In this document: positions 17,546-29,017 of the stretch, piece by piece
How the letters are laid out: each line of letters begins with the position of its first letter
Position numbering within the stretch: position 1 is the stretch's first letter
From: an uncultured Mediterraneibacter sp.
Lineage (GTDB): Bacteria; Bacillota; Clostridia; Lachnospirales; Lachnospiraceae
Direction of reading: 5' to 3'
NCBI GenBank assembly: GCA_944381495.1
Contig: CALWLJ010000011.1
Location: forward strand, 1-64,000
Length of the DNA: 64,000 nucleotides
Notes under the pieces: generated by a model
Databases searched by the model: none
Told to the model about the DNA's origin: nothing
What the model saw: only the letters and a program-made list of their open reading frames with translations
Program-made: the position numbers and the translations under genes

Positions 17546-17665
17546 AGTTCGATTTGGGACACAGTGAATTTCGATTTGGGACACAGTGAAACTCGATTGG
17601 GGACGTAGCAAAATCGCATTTTGCTACGTCCCCAATCGAGTTTTGCCCTGTCCCCAAATGCACAA
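17546..17665. repeat. GGGGACGTAG palindromic repeat, half element
   Basis: Two direct copies of TTCGATTTGGGACACAGTGAA-like sequence (17548-17590) lead into a perfect 26-bp inverted repeat (17589-17614 and 17618-17643, 3-nt loop) with the core GGGGACGTAGCAAAAT. GCCCTGTCCCC and then TGCACAATTA follow. It lies between convergent genes, where it can also act as a two-way terminator. The same modules recur at 37128-37365 and 60742-60992. Confidence 0.88.
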
Positions 17666-18238
17666 TTACACTGCATCCCACAGTGTCTGCCCATTCTCTT
17701 TCAGCCATTTCCGGGCCTTTTGGTAGTCCGGCAGCACTGATTCTACTACGGCGTAGAAGGCGGGGGAGTGGTTCATTTCTTTTCGGTGAGCCAGTTCATG
17801 GACGACTACATAGTCCAGTACGCTTTCTGGCGCCAGGATGAGCCGCCAGTTGAAGTTCAGGTTGCCCTTACTGCTGCAGCTTCCCCAGCGGGTCTTTTGT
17901 TCCCGGATGGTGATGCGGCCGTAGGTGACGCCCATGATCCGGGCGTAATATGCGGTTTTCTGGGAGAAAATATCTCTGGCGGTGCGGATATAGCGGTTCC
18001 GGGCCTCGTCCGACAGGGGCGGACGTCCGGCCCGGGCTTCCTCTGATCGTTTCTTCTGTTCCTGCGCCTGCTGCAGATGTTTCAGGATCCAGTCCTCGTG
18101 CTCTGTGAGAAATGTCTCGATAAAGGAGCGGGAACATCTGCGGGGAGCTCTTACCCGGACTTCCCCGTCCCGGGTGACCTGAACGGCCACGGTTTTCCTG
18201 CTGCTGTATATGATCTCATAATTAAAAGGGTGTTTCAT
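17666..18238 (-). CDS. YgjP-like (DUF45) metallopeptidase-fold protein
   Basis: A 190-residue member of the YgjP/DUF45 family. The signature TRWGSCSSKGNLNFNWRL is followed by the zinc motif HELAH and then MNHSPAFY, where the later His completes the metal site. Family members are annotated as metal-dependent hydrolases; the physiological role is unclear. The RBS GGGGAGGCGG precedes ATG 18238. It reads toward maf, and its TAA stop lies just outside the repeat cluster. Confidence 0.88.
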   Translation of the reverse strand: MKHPFNYEIIYSSRKTVAVQVTRDGEVRVRAPRRCSRSFIETFLTEHEDWILKHLQQAQEQKKRSEEARAGRPPLSDEARNRYIRTARDIFSQKTAYYARIMGVTYGRITIREQKTRWGSCSSKGNLNFNWRLILAPESVLDYVVVHELAHRKEMNHSPAFYAVVESVLPDYQKARKWLKENGQTLWDAV

Positions 18239-18353
18239 GATATGCTGCCGCCTCCCCGGAATACATGCTGAAAATATCTGTTCAAAGTCTGGTTCTGTCT
18301 GACTCTGACAGTGTAGCAGAAAAGGGCGATATATAGCAAGAATAAAAAGAGCA

Positions 18354-18383
18354 TGGACATTCCCTGAGTGACAATGTTACAAT
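18354..18383 (+). promoter_or_regulatory. putative promoter of the membrane protein gene at 18441
   Basis: TGGACA (18354-18359), an 18-bp spacer and TACAAT (18378-18383), about 58 bp upstream of the chosen start codon. Confidence 0.5.
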
Positions 18384-18440
18384 GGGAACATCACGCTTTG
18401 CAACATGTCAAATGAGATTCAACGGGAAAGGACAAGATAT

Positions 18441-19484
18441 ATGACGGGAAATACCGGACAGGAAAAGGAGAAACAGTATAATAGCAGCCGGGAAAACACC
18501 GGCGGACGGCAGGATGAGAAACCGGAAGAACAGAGGGAAGAGCAGGGGCAGGAGCCACGGAAGAACGGCTATTTTCGTAATCTGGGAACGGCGCTTCACA
18601 TGGAGCTGCGGGAACATAAGAGCTCGTTTATCGTATATTTCACTCTGCGGCTGCTGGTGATCGTAATGATGATCCTGCAGCTTCTGAACCGGAATTATGA
18701 AAATGTCTTCCTGTGCGTGCTGACGCTGGTGCTGCTGGTCATGCCCAGTATCGTGCAGATCACGTTTAAGGTGGAGCTGCCGACGACTCTGGAGATCATT
18801 ATATTATTCTTCATATTTGCCGCGGAGATCCTGGGAGAGATCAGCGAGTTTTATCTGGTGTTTCCCTTCTGGGATACAGTACTGCACACGCTCAACGGGT
18901 TCCTGGCGGCGGCCATCGGTCTGTCTCTGGTGGATCTGCTGAATCGGAGTGAGCGGACGGTGTTCAATCTGTCTCCGCTGTTTACAGCTATCGTGGCTTT
19001 TTGTTTTTCCATGACGATCGGTGTGATCTGGGAGTTCTTCGAGTTCGGGATGGATCAGCTCATCGGCTATGATATGCAGAAAGATACTGTGATCCATGCC
19101 ATCCGGTCTGTGACGCTGGATCCTGCAGGGAGAAATGTGCCCTATGCCATAACGGGAATCACGGAAACGATCGTCAACGGTCAGGAACTGGGAGTGGGCG
19201 GTTATCTGGATATCGGTCTGATGGATACCATGGAGGATCTGATCGTAAACTTCATCGGAGCGGCGGTCTTTTCCGTGATCGGGTTCTTCTATGTAAGGAG
19301 CCGGGGAAAATCTCCGGTGGCAGGCAGATTTATCCCCAGGCGGAAGGCTGCCGACCGGGATTTCCTACGTATTGTGGAGGAGAATGCGATAGATTTCAGA
19401 CCAAAGCGCCGCAAGAAGAAAGGCTCCGGTCATCGTGGCGGCAATGTAGATCAGGATGCCGGGGATATTTCCGGTGATCAGTGA
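18441..19484 (+). CDS. multi-pass membrane protein (YjdF/DUF2238-like)
   Basis: A 347-residue protein. The first about 45 residues are charged and low in complexity. A block of about seven membrane helices follows with polar signatures WDTVLHTLNGFL, GVIWEFFEFGMD and MDTMEDLIVNFIGA, which resemble the YjdF/DUF2238 membrane family. A basic, glycine-rich tail (RRKKKGSGHRGGN) ends it. ATG 18441 follows AAAGGA by 8 nt; ATG 18405 upstream has no RBS. The last 120 bp overlap the end of the minus-strand gene at 19365, so the basic tail is encoded inside a neighbour. Function unknown. Confidence 0.65.
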   Translation: MTGNTGQEKEKQYNSSRENTGGRQDEKPEEQREEQGQEPRKNGYFRNLGTALHMELREHKSSFIVYFTLRLLVIVMMILQLLNRNYENVFLCVLTLVLLVMPSIVQITFKVELPTTLEIIILFFIFAAEILGEISEFYLVFPFWDTVLHTLNGFLAAAIGLSLVDLLNRSERTVFNLSPLFTAIVAFCFSMTIGVIWEFFEFGMDQLIGYDMQKDTVIHAIRSVTLDPAGRNVPYAITGITETIVNGQELGVGGYLDIGLMDTMEDLIVNFIGAAVFSVIGFFYVRSRGKSPVAGRFIPRRKAADRDFLRIVEENAIDFRPKRRKKKGSGHRGGNVDQDAGDISGDQ

Positions 19485-20123
19485 GATATCATGGAAGATG
19501 ACCTGCTGCATCTGATAGTCCGGATTGATGTAGAACATATTGATCGTTCCCAGATGATCCAGAGACAGGTTGAGAAACTCTGCGATCAGGCAGCAGGCCA
19601 GGTAGAGGCCGGTGCTTCCGGCGAAGGGGCGGAGCATGTGTGTCAGGAGTGGAAAAGGCTTCCTCTGGGCTTTTCGCCGGGATCCTGATCCGGTGTGAAC
19701 CTCTGGCTTTCCCGGCCGGACGAAACCGCGGAAGAACACCCATCCAGCCAGGAGGCCGATGCCGATCAGCAGGATATGCCACAGGTAAGAGTGGACCGTA
19801 AGCGGAAAATATGGGTAATGCAGGCCGCTGGTATCGGCAAAGACCGCGATGCCGCCCAGGAGAGTATAGCACATGAGAAATACGAGGAGCGTCTGCCGGA
19901 CGCTCCTTTTCTGCAGCCAGGGGTATGCCAGGAGGACGTGCATGGGGATGCTGCACAGTTGAAATGGAAAATACCACCAGTTATACTGACCGCCGCCGAT
20001 GTAAAATGTCAGAGTCAGCTGTTTCCATATTTCGCTGACAAGCATCAGGACTCCCAGGAGAAAAAAGAGCCGCTCATGCCAGGTAGAAAAATATTTATCT
20101 CTAAAGAAATTAAATGATTTCAT
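19365..20123 (-). CDS. YwaF/TIGR02206-like integral membrane protein
   Basis: A 252-residue protein with about six or seven membrane helices and conserved polar spots: WHERLFFLLG, the YNWWYFPFQLCSIPMH segment and a late INMFYINPDYQM. These fit the YwaF (TIGR02206) family of unknown function found in Firmicutes. The RBS AAAGGAG is well placed before ATG 20123. Its 3' end overlaps the convergent gene by 120 bp. Confidence 0.75.
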   Translation of the reverse strand: MKSFNFFRDKYFSTWHERLFFLLGVLMLVSEIWKQLTLTFYIGGGQYNWWYFPFQLCSIPMHVLLAYPWLQKRSVRQTLLVFLMCYTLLGGIAVFADTSGLHYPYFPLTVHSYLWHILLIGIGLLAGWVFFRGFVRPGKPEVHTGSGSRRKAQRKPFPLLTHMLRPFAGSTGLYLACCLIAEFLNLSLDHLGTINMFYINPDYQMQQVIFHDISLITGNIPGILIYIAATMTGAFLLAALWSEIYRILLHNT

Positions 20124-20572
20124 ATAAAAACTCCTTTAAATCTGTTTTATCTGTATCTTTCTTCAGATTTGTTTTATTTACATTATTTTACCACGAAATG
20201 AAGATCTGATCGCAGTTTCTGTTTTCATATTCGGGAAAATGCATTTACTTTGATTACGAACGGTATCATTTCATTATTTACAAATTGTATTATGGATATA
20301 GTCGCACATTTTCGTAAATAGTCCTTTACAATGTCCAATACTCATATATGATTGTTAAAAAAAAGACAGATGGATATACAAAATATATAAATATTTTCGA
20401 AAAAATTGACGGATTTTATACGAAACAATCCGCCGGCGTGAAAAAAAGAATATCTGCATTCAAAAAGATAGATAAAAAATGAATAAAAAACAAAAAAATG
20501 GGGAACGGAAAGAGGGCAAAATGAAGTAAAAAAAGTCCTGAAAATCTGATGAATACGGCAAGAACAGAAATG
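20124..20572. other. gene-free AT-rich region upstream of the atp operon
   Basis: About 450 bp with runs of A and no plausible gene. It holds divergent promoter space for the YwaF-like gene (minus) and the atp operon (plus). No RNA gene or riboswitch was recognised. No atpI gene is present upstream of atpB. Confidence 0.6.
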
Positions 20573-20601
20573 TTGACAAACCAAAAAAATGGGCGTAATA
20601 T
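20573..20601 (+). promoter_or_regulatory. promoter of the F-type ATP synthase operon
   Basis: TTGACA (20573-20578), exactly 17 bp, then TAATAT (20596-20601): a near-consensus sigma-A promoter. The leader to atpB would be about 155 nt or longer. Confidence 0.8.
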
Positions 20602-20786
20602 TTACTCAACTTTTCGGGAAACATCATATCTCCCATAAAGGGGTAAACAGTACAGGGGGTTCAAAGGGGAACAACTCTTTTTTTTATGCCTAAAATCCTC
20701 ATATCAGGATCCTGTGGAGCTGGTTTACAAAAGAAAAGACAAGGAGAAAAGGAGGGAGCAATACGGGAAATCTTACAGACACATTA

Positions 20787-21446
20787 ATGGAAGAACTGAA
20801 CTGTGAAACAGTCTTTACACTTCCGGTCATCGGCGGGATTTCGGAATCAGTGGTAGTAACATGGATCATTATGGCGGTGCTTGTGCTGCTGTCTGTTATC
20901 CTGGTACGGAACCTGAGAGTTGAAAATCCCGGCAAAGTACAGCTGGCGCTGGAAGCAGCTATCGGCTGGGCGCAGGATTTCTTCGAGGGAATACTCGGAA
21001 AAGAAAACAGAAGATATTTTCCTTATCTTATTACTGTTCTTCTGTTCCTTGGAGCGTCAAATACCATAGCGCCATTGTGTGGCTTCAAGCCGCCGACAAA
21101 AGATCTGAATGTGACGGCAGCCCTTGCAGTAATGAGCATGTGCCTGATCGAGTATTCCGGAATCCGGAAGAACGGTCTGAAGCACTGGGCGAAGCATTTT
21201 GCTCAGCCGGTGCCTGTGGTAGCACCGATCATGATACTGGAGGTCGTGATTCGTCCGCTGTCGCTGTGTATGCGACTTTTTGGAAACATGCTTGCCGGAT
21301 TCGTGGTCATGGAACTTTTAAAGACGGTCGTACCTGTCCTGGTACCTATTCCGGTCAGCTTTTATTTCGACATCTTCGACGGACTGCTTCAGGCATACGT
21401 ATTTGTATTCCTGACGGCTCTGTTCATGAATGAGGAGATGGAGTAA
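20787..21446 (+). CDS. atpB: F-type ATP synthase subunit a
   Basis: Membrane stator subunit that forms the ion half-channels against the c-ring. The essential arginine lies in CMRLFGNMLAG (Arg163 counted from ATG 20787), and the late GLLQAYVFVFLTALFM helix is typical. The start is the odd point. AGGAGG at 20750-20755 is 31 nt from ATG 20787 but only 7 nt from an in-frame ACG at 20763, and the extra frame reads (M)GNLTDTL before MEEL, which looks like the true N-terminus of relatives. Translation may begin at ACG. First gene of the operon atpBEFHAGDC; no atpI precedes it. Confidence 0.93.
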   Translation: MEELNCETVFTLPVIGGISESVVVTWIIMAVLVLLSVILVRNLRVENPGKVQLALEAAIGWAQDFFEGILGKENRRYFPYLITVLLFLGASNTIAPLCGFKPPTKDLNVTAALAVMSMCLIEYSGIRKNGLKHWAKHFAQPVPVVAPIMILEVVIRPLSLCMRLFGNMLAGFVVMELLKTVVPVLVPIPVSFYFDIFDGLLQAYVFVFLTALFMNEEME

Positions 21447-21562
21447 CCTGACAGGGCTGCGCAGACAGGACGCGGCACATATCCGGAGTTATTTCCGGGC
21501 AACTACAGAAAATATCATTATTTAATAGAAAGAAATTTATTTAGAAAAGGAGATCAAAGATT

Positions 21563-21787
21563 ATGGAAACACTTATCGCAATCGGAGCAGGAATCGCTGT
21601 ATTGACAGGTATTGGAGCAGGAATCGGTATCGGACTTGCAACAGCAAAGGCTACAGAGGCAATTGCAAGACAGCCTGAGGCTGAGGGAAAGATCAGCAAG
21701 ACACTGATTCTTGGATGTGCGCTGGCAGAGGCAACTGCTATTTACGGATTCATCATCGGCCTTCTTATCATCTTCTTCTTACAGTAA
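21563..21787 (+). CDS. atpE: F-type ATP synthase subunit c
   Basis: A 74-residue hairpin proteolipid; the loop RQPEAEGK joins two helices. Glu56 in LAEATAIYG is the ion-binding carboxylate. Compared with the Na+ c-ring of Ilyobacter tartaricus, the Gln32 position is Ile23 and the Ser66 position is Ala57, while Thr58 and Tyr61 are kept. Loss of two Na+ ligands predicts H+ coupling. The RBS is AAAAGGAGATC before ATG. The 116-bp gap from atpB may allow the higher c-subunit expression the ring needs. Confidence 0.95.
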   Translation: METLIAIGAGIAVLTGIGAGIGIGLATAKATEAIARQPEAEGKISKTLILGCALAEATAIYGFIIGLLIIFFLQ

Positions 21788-21820
21788 TGGATATGAGAAC
21801 AGAAATGACAGGAAAGGCGG

Positions 21821-22330
21821 GTGGTAGACGTGCTGCAGCTTAATTTGAATCTTGTCTGGGAGATGATAAATCTTATTGTTCTCTTCCTCCTGCTGAGACA
21901 TTTCCTGATCCGTCCGGTTACGGATATCATGGAAAAGAGGAAGAAACTCATCGCCGACGGCCTTCAGAATGCGCAGGACGCCCAGAACGATGCAATGAAA
22001 ATGAAACAGGAATATGAGGACGCGCTGAAAGGGGCAAAGCAGGAGTCAGTCAAGATTCTGGAAAATGCCCGGACAGAAGCAAAATCCGAGTATGACCGGA
22101 TCGTGGGAGAAGCCGGAGAACGCGCCGGCAGTATTATAGAGTCTGCGAAGGAGACTGTGCGCATGGAGCGCGAGAAGACCATGAATGAACTCAGATCAGA
22201 GATCGCTGGTCTTGCTGTCGCTTCGGCAGGAAAGATCCTCGGACGCCAGGCAGGCAGCGGGGATGACCAGAACTTATATGATCAGTTTCTCGAAGAAGTA
22301 GGTGAAGCGCATGAAGACACAGACAAGTAA
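21821..22330 (+). CDS. atpF: F-type ATP synthase subunit b
   Basis: A 169-residue peripheral stalk subunit: one N-terminal membrane helix (about residues 8-27, WEMINLIVLFLLLRHFLI) then a long charged coiled coil. It starts with GTG; 21821 is used here, but GTG 21830 (three codons later) has better distance from AGGAAAGG. The end overlaps atpH. Confidence 0.92.
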   Translation: MVDVLQLNLNLVWEMINLIVLFLLLRHFLIRPVTDIMEKRKKLIADGLQNAQDAQNDAMKMKQEYEDALKGAKQESVKILENARTEAKSEYDRIVGEAGERAGSIIESAKETVRMEREKTMNELRSEIAGLAVASAGKILGRQAGSGDDQNLYDQFLEEVGEAHEDTDK

Positions 22331-22847
22331 CCGTCAGATGTACTGCCCTGCGGCGGCGCTGAGATACGCACGTGTCCTCTTCGAGCTGAAAGTGCCGGAA
22401 GAAGCCGTGGAGACGGCGAAAGCCATGTTTGAGGAAGTGCCTCAGCTTCACGACATATTTGTCAATCCGACACTTCCGCTGAAAAAGAAACTGGATGTGA
22501 TAGACAGGGTATTTCCTCAGGAGATCAGAAATTTCCTGAAGGTTGTGTGCAAATATCAGAGGATGGATCTTATCAAGGATATATTTGACGCATATGACAG
22601 ATACTGCGCCGAACAGAAGAAAGTCCTGAATGCCGTGCTGACATGCACGATGCCCCCCAGTGAGGAACAGAAACAGGGGATGGAAGCATTCCTCTGCAAG
22701 AAATACGGCGCTTCGGAAGCGCATATCGAAGTCTGCAGGGACGAGGACCTGCTGGGAGGATTTGTCCTCCGGGTGGGAAGCGACGAGTACGACTGGAGTA
22801 TGAAAGGCCGTCTTGACAGACTGAAAGAAAAATTAACCTGGAGGTGA
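22311..22847 (+). CDS. atpH: F-type ATP synthase subunit delta
   Basis: A 178-residue OSCP/delta subunit that links the top of F1 to the b stalk. The N-terminal helical bundle ([31 protein letters not shown]) and the C-terminal [32 protein letters not shown] are the family hallmarks. ATG 22311 is favoured over GTG 22302. Either start overlaps atpF by 20-29 bp, which implies coupled translation. Confidence 0.92.
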   Translation: MKTQTSNRQMYCPAAALRYARVLFELKVPEEAVETAKAMFEEVPQLHDIFVNPTLPLKKKLDVIDRVFPQEIRNFLKVVCKYQRMDLIKDIFDAYDRYCAEQKKVLNAVLTCTMPPSEEQKQGMEAFLCKKYGASEAHIEVCRDEDLLGGFVLRVGSDEYDWSMKGRLDRLKEKLTWR

Positions 22848-22852
22848 ACAAG

Positions 22853-24358
22853 GTGAGTTCAATCAGTTCAGATGAGATTATCTCGATCCTCAGGGAAGAG
22901 ATAGAGAATTTTGATGAGATGAGCAAGGACAGTGAAGTCGGTACTGTCGTTGCTGTTGGCGATGGGATCGCCACGATCTACGGGATTGATCACGCCATGT
23001 ACGGGGAGATCGTTACATTTGATACCGGACTGAAGGGAATGGTCCAGGATATCAAGAAGAATGAGATCGGATGTATTCTGTTCGGAAGCGATACGGAGAT
23101 CCGCGAGGGTACCAAGGTTACCCGTACAGGAAAGAAGGCGGGCGTCCCGGTTGGAGACGCGTTCATCGGAAGAGTTGTAAATGCTCTTGGTGAACCTATT
23201 GACGGAAAGGGAGAAATCCCCTCAGACGATTATCGTCCGGTGGAGAATGAAGCGCCGGGAATCATTGACCGTAAATCGGTCAGTGTACCAATGGAGACAG
23301 GTATCCTGTCCATTGACGCCATGTTCCCGATCGGAAGGGGACAGCGTGAGCTGATCATCGGAGACCGTCAGACAGGAAAGACATCCATTGCTATGGATAC
23401 GATCCTGAATCAGAAAGGAAAAGATGTTATCTGTATCTATGTTGCTATCGGACAGAAGGCATCTACAGTTGCAAAAGTAGTAAATACACTGAAGACACAC
23501 GGAGCTATGGATTATACGATCGTAATGTCTTCGACGGCAAGTGACTGCGCGTCACTTCAGTATATTGCTCCCTACGCGGGAACCGCTATGGCGGAGTACT
23601 TCATGTACAGGGGCCAGGATGTACTGATCATCTATGATGATCTGTCCAAACATGCGGTTGCATATCGTGCCCTTTCCCTTTTGCTGGGACGTTCTCCGGG
23701 ACGTGAGGCTTATCCGGGAGACGTATTCTATCTTCACTCAAGACTTCTGGAGAGATCCAGCCGTCTGAGCGATGAGAAGGGCGGCGGCTCTATTACAGCA
23801 CTGCCTATCATTGAGACACAGGCCGGAGACGTTTCCGCGTATATTCCGACCAACGTGATCTCTATCACAGACGGACAAATCTTCCTGGAGAGCGGTCTGT
23901 TTGCATCTGGTATGAGACCTGCAGTTAATGTCGGTCTTTCCGTATCCCGTGTTGGTGGTGCGGCACAGACCAAGGCGATGAAGAAAGCGGCAGGAAGTAT
24001 CCGTATCGATCTGGCTCAGTACCGTGAAATGGAAGTGTTTACCCAGTTCAGTTCTGATCTGGATGCGGCAACCAAGGAGCAGCTGGAATACGGAAGCGGC
24101 CTGATGGAACTTCTGAAACAGCCTCTTTATCATCCGCTCAGTCTGCATGAGAAGGTGATCACACTCTGCGCGGCAACCCACAAGGTGCTGCTGGGAGTAG
24201 AAAAATCTCAGATAAAGCAATTCCAGATGGATATGCTCCGCTATTTTGATTCTACATGCCCGGAAGTCGGCAGAGAGATAGAGGAGAAAAAGGTACTGAC
24301 AGACGAGCTGATCGAGAAGATCGTGGAGACAGCGAAGGAATTCAAGAAGAGCAGGTGA
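22853..24358 (+). CDS. atpA: F-type ATP synthase subunit alpha
   Basis: A 501-residue non-catalytic F1 subunit. The P-loop is GDRQTGKTS (residues 170-178), and [10 protein letters not shown] carries the arginine finger reaching the catalytic site of beta. GTG 22853 ([17 protein letters not shown]) lies 8 nt from GGAGG and matches the usual N-terminus; GTG 22844 sits on the RBS itself. Confidence 0.96.
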   Translation: MSSISSDEIISILREEIENFDEMSKDSEVGTVVAVGDGIATIYGIDHAMYGEIVTFDTGLKGMVQDIKKNEIGCILFGSDTEIREGTKVTRTGKKAGVPVGDAFIGRVVNALGEPIDGKGEIPSDDYRPVENEAPGIIDRKSVSVPMETGILSIDAMFPIGRGQRELIIGDRQTGKTSIAMDTILNQKGKDVICIYVAIGQKASTVAKVVNTLKTHGAMDYTIVMSSTASDCASLQYIAPYAGTAMAEYFMYRGQDVLIIYDDLSKHAVAYRALSLLLGRSPGREAYPGDVFYLHSRLLERSSRLSDEKGGGSITALPIIETQAGDVSAYIPTNVISITDGQIFLESGLFASGMRPAVNVGLSVSRVGGAAQTKAMKKAAGSIRIDLAQYREMEVFTQFSSDLDAATKEQLEYGSGLMELLKQPLYHPLSLHEKVITLCAATHKVLLGVEKSQIKQFQMDMLRYFDSTCPEVGREIEEKKVLTDELIEKIVETAKEFKKSR

Positions 24359-24362
24359 TAAT

Positions 24363-26694
<2,332 letters not shown>

Positions 26695-26708
26695 TAGGAG
26701 TTGATGAG

Positions 26709-27125
26709 ATGGAGACATTTGGTCTGAAAATCATTGCAAGCGATAAAGTCTTTTATGAAGGCCGCTGCAGAAATCTGATCATTCCTGCGCCGGACGGAGA
26801 AAAAGGAATCCTTCCCAATCATGAAAATATGGTTATTGCCATTGCGGTTGGAATTGCCCGCATGGAAGTGGAAGAAGGAAAATGGACAGAGGTTGCGGTG
26901 GGAACGGGATTTGCCGAGATCGTCAACAACCGTGTCACTCTTCTGGTCGACACAGCGGAACGGCCGGAGGATATCGACGTCCGCCGGGCGGAAGAGCAGC
27001 GGGAGCGCGCGGAGGAGCAGATGCGCCAGAAACAGAGTACCCAGGAGTATTATCACACCCGGGCTTCTCTGGCAAGGGCCATGAACCGACTGCGCCTTGC
27101 ACAGGATAAGAAGTGGAATATATAA
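26709..27125 (+). CDS. atpC: F-type ATP synthase subunit epsilon
   Basis: A 138-residue subunit with the N-terminal beta sandwich (IIPAPDGEKGILPNHENMV) and the two-helix C-terminal domain rich in Arg/Glu that can inhibit ATP hydrolysis. Last gene of the operon, followed by a strong terminator. Confidence 0.94.
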   Translation: METFGLKIIASDKVFYEGRCRNLIIPAPDGEKGILPNHENMVIAIAVGIARMEVEEGKWTEVAVGTGFAEIVNNRVTLLVDTAERPEDIDVRRAEEQRERAEEQMRQKQSTQEYYHTRASLARAMNRLRLAQDKKWNI

Positions 27126-27156
27126 AAGGCTGGCCGGGCGATGCCCGGTATATGAG

Positions 27157-27189
27157 GACCCCGCCGGTCTGGACCGGTCGGGGTTTTTT
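27157..27189 (+). terminator. terminator of the F-ATPase operon
   Basis: ACCCCGCCGGT (27158-27168), loop CTGG, ACCGGTCGGGGT and T6. A smaller CCGGGC-GAT-GCCCGG hairpin stands just before it (about 27134-27148). Confidence 0.9.
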
Positions 27190-27380
27190 CCTTGCAATTT
27201 AATGCCGAGTATACTACAATATTCATGATACAGGGTCAAAAGTTCGTGCGCTTTGTTTTGGGTAAAAAGCAGGGAACAGGATCCTGATATTATATTTATG
27301 TCTGAATTTTGTGCATGGTACGGACTGGTCCGGCCTTTTGCAGGTTCGACAGCGAGAAATCCTACAGGGGAGAGAGTTTC

Positions 27381-29000
27381 ATGAGTGAAAGTTTTACACT
27401 GCGTTCTCTGACTGATACGATCAACGGTATTCTGAGCACCGTGAGGGATTATTATGATTCAGAGTATGTTTATTATATTGAAAAGGAGCAGGATGATATT
27501 GAGACTGTGTACGAGTGGTGCGCGGAAAACGTGCCCTGGCAGCGCGACCGTATCAAGCTCCTGGGCAGTGACCAGCAGCCGAAGTGGATGCGTCAGGAGA
27601 TCACAGATACGACGGCAGACAGCTACAGTGTATTTTATCAGCTGACTGATGATACGACTGCAGTGCTTGCTGCAGTGGGTGTACACCGGGGGGGATGTGA
27701 TCTGGCCCTTCTCCGGGCGCTTGTGCCGTATATACCGCAGGCGATCGCTTTGCAGAAAATGCAGAAGCAGCAGGAGTATCTGAGTTATCATGATGATCTG
27801 ACCGGACTGCTGAACCGGAACAGTTTTGTGGATTATACGGGAAATGTAAATACAGAAGAGCTGCAGTCTCTGGGCGCAGTGTCAGTTGACATTAACGGAC
27901 TGAAAAATTTCAATAAAGAATTCGGCCGAGCCTACGGAGACGAGGTTGTAACCCGGGTGGGTGAGGTCCTGGGGGAATATTTCCACAGCGGTTCTGTCTA
28001 CAGAATGACCGGAGACGAGTATCTGGTCCTTTCTGAGAATACCACATATGAAGAATTTACAAAGCAGGTCGATGCCGCACATACGAAGCTTGACAATATC
28101 AGTCTGGGACTGGTATCCATGGGATATGCCTGGGAGAAACTGGATATCCAGATAGAGAAGCTTGTTGGCAGCGCTGAGAACATGATGCGGGAGGAGAAGA
28201 GAAAGTATTACAAGAATCTCCGCAAGGGCCATCATGAGCCGATCATTAAACAGGATCTTCTGAATGATCTGGAAGAAGGAAACTTTATCGTCTGCCTTGT
28301 GCCGAAGATTGATGTGAGGACAGGAAAGATATCTGGAGCAGAGGCAGTTGTGCGTTATCACCACAAGGACATCGGAATTGTTAATCCGGGCAGGTATCTG
28401 AATCTTCTGGAGGAGACCAGACTGTCCCATTACCTGGATCTTTATGTATTTGAAGAGGTATGCAGGACGCTTCACCGCTGGGAGGTAGAGGATGTGCCAA
28501 TGATCCCTGTGTCGGTGAACTTTGCGGGTGCAACGCTCCGGCAGGAAGGGATTGCTGAAAAGATGCTATTCCTTATAGAGAAGTATCATGTATTCTGTGA
28601 ATACCTGGAAGTGGAAGTGTCCGAGTCCGGTTCGGATATGAACCAGGAGATGCTGGCGGAGACGAGCAGCAAGATACGGAAAGGAAATGTCCGGGTGATC
28701 CTTGATCATTTCGGCGCAAAAGATTCCAGTTTTTCCATTCTTTCGCTGATGGAGTTTGACGGACTGAAGCTTGACAAGAGTCTGACCAGCAATATTGTGG
28801 CGAATACGCGGAGCCAGATCGTGGCGAAGGCGGTCATCGATATCTGCCGCCAGCTTGGAGCTTATGTGATCGCCTCAGGCGTTGAGACACAGGATCAGCT
28901 CAATGTGCTGGAGGAGCTGGGATGTGATTATGCTCAGGGGACACTATTTAATAAACCCATCACGATCGAGACATTTGAAGTGAGATATTTAAAAGAGTAA
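27381..29000 (+). CDS. GGDEF-EAL protein with degenerate active sites
   Basis: A 539-residue protein: an N-terminal sensory-like domain (about 1-130), a GGDEF domain beginning at YHDDLTGLLNRNSF, and an EAL domain. The GGDEF signature reads TGDEY. In the EAL domain EAL is EAV, the DDFG motif reads DHFG, and AEGVE reads ASGVE, while VSVNF and LKLDKS are kept. Loss of several metal ligands suggests weak or no c-di-GMP phosphodiesterase activity and a role as c-di-GMP sensor or scaffold. ATG 27381 follows GGGGAGAG; an in-frame ATG at 27309 has none. The phosphopantetheinyl transferase gene starts 17 bp later. Confidence 0.85.
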   Translation: MSESFTLRSLTDTINGILSTVRDYYDSEYVYYIEKEQDDIETVYEWCAENVPWQRDRIKLLGSDQQPKWMRQEITDTTADSYSVFYQLTDDTTAVLAAVGVHRGGCDLALLRALVPYIPQAIALQKMQKQQEYLSYHDDLTGLLNRNSFVDYTGNVNTEELQSLGAVSVDINGLKNFNKEFGRAYGDEVVTRVGEVLGEYFHSGSVYRMTGDEYLVLSENTTYEEFTKQVDAAHTKLDNISLGLVSMGYAWEKLDIQIEKLVGSAENMMREEKRKYYKNLRKGHHEPIIKQDLLNDLEEGNFIVCLVPKIDVRTGKISGAEAVVRYHHKDIGIVNPGRYLNLLEETRLSHYLDLYVFEEVCRTLHRWEVEDVPMIPVSVNFAGATLRQEGIAEKMLFLIEKYHVFCEYLEVEVSESGSDMNQEMLAETSSKIRKGNVRVILDHFGAKDSSFSILSLMEFDGLKLDKSLTSNIVANTRSQIVAKAVIDICRQLGAYVIASGVETQDQLNVLEELGCDYAQGTLFNKPITIETFEVRYLKE

Positions 29001-29017
29001 ATGAAAAGGAAAGCAGC

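Noticed and set aside
20124-20572. An atpI gene or riboswitch upstream of atpB
   Set aside because: Only short AT-rich frames without RBS are present and no known riboswitch core was seen.
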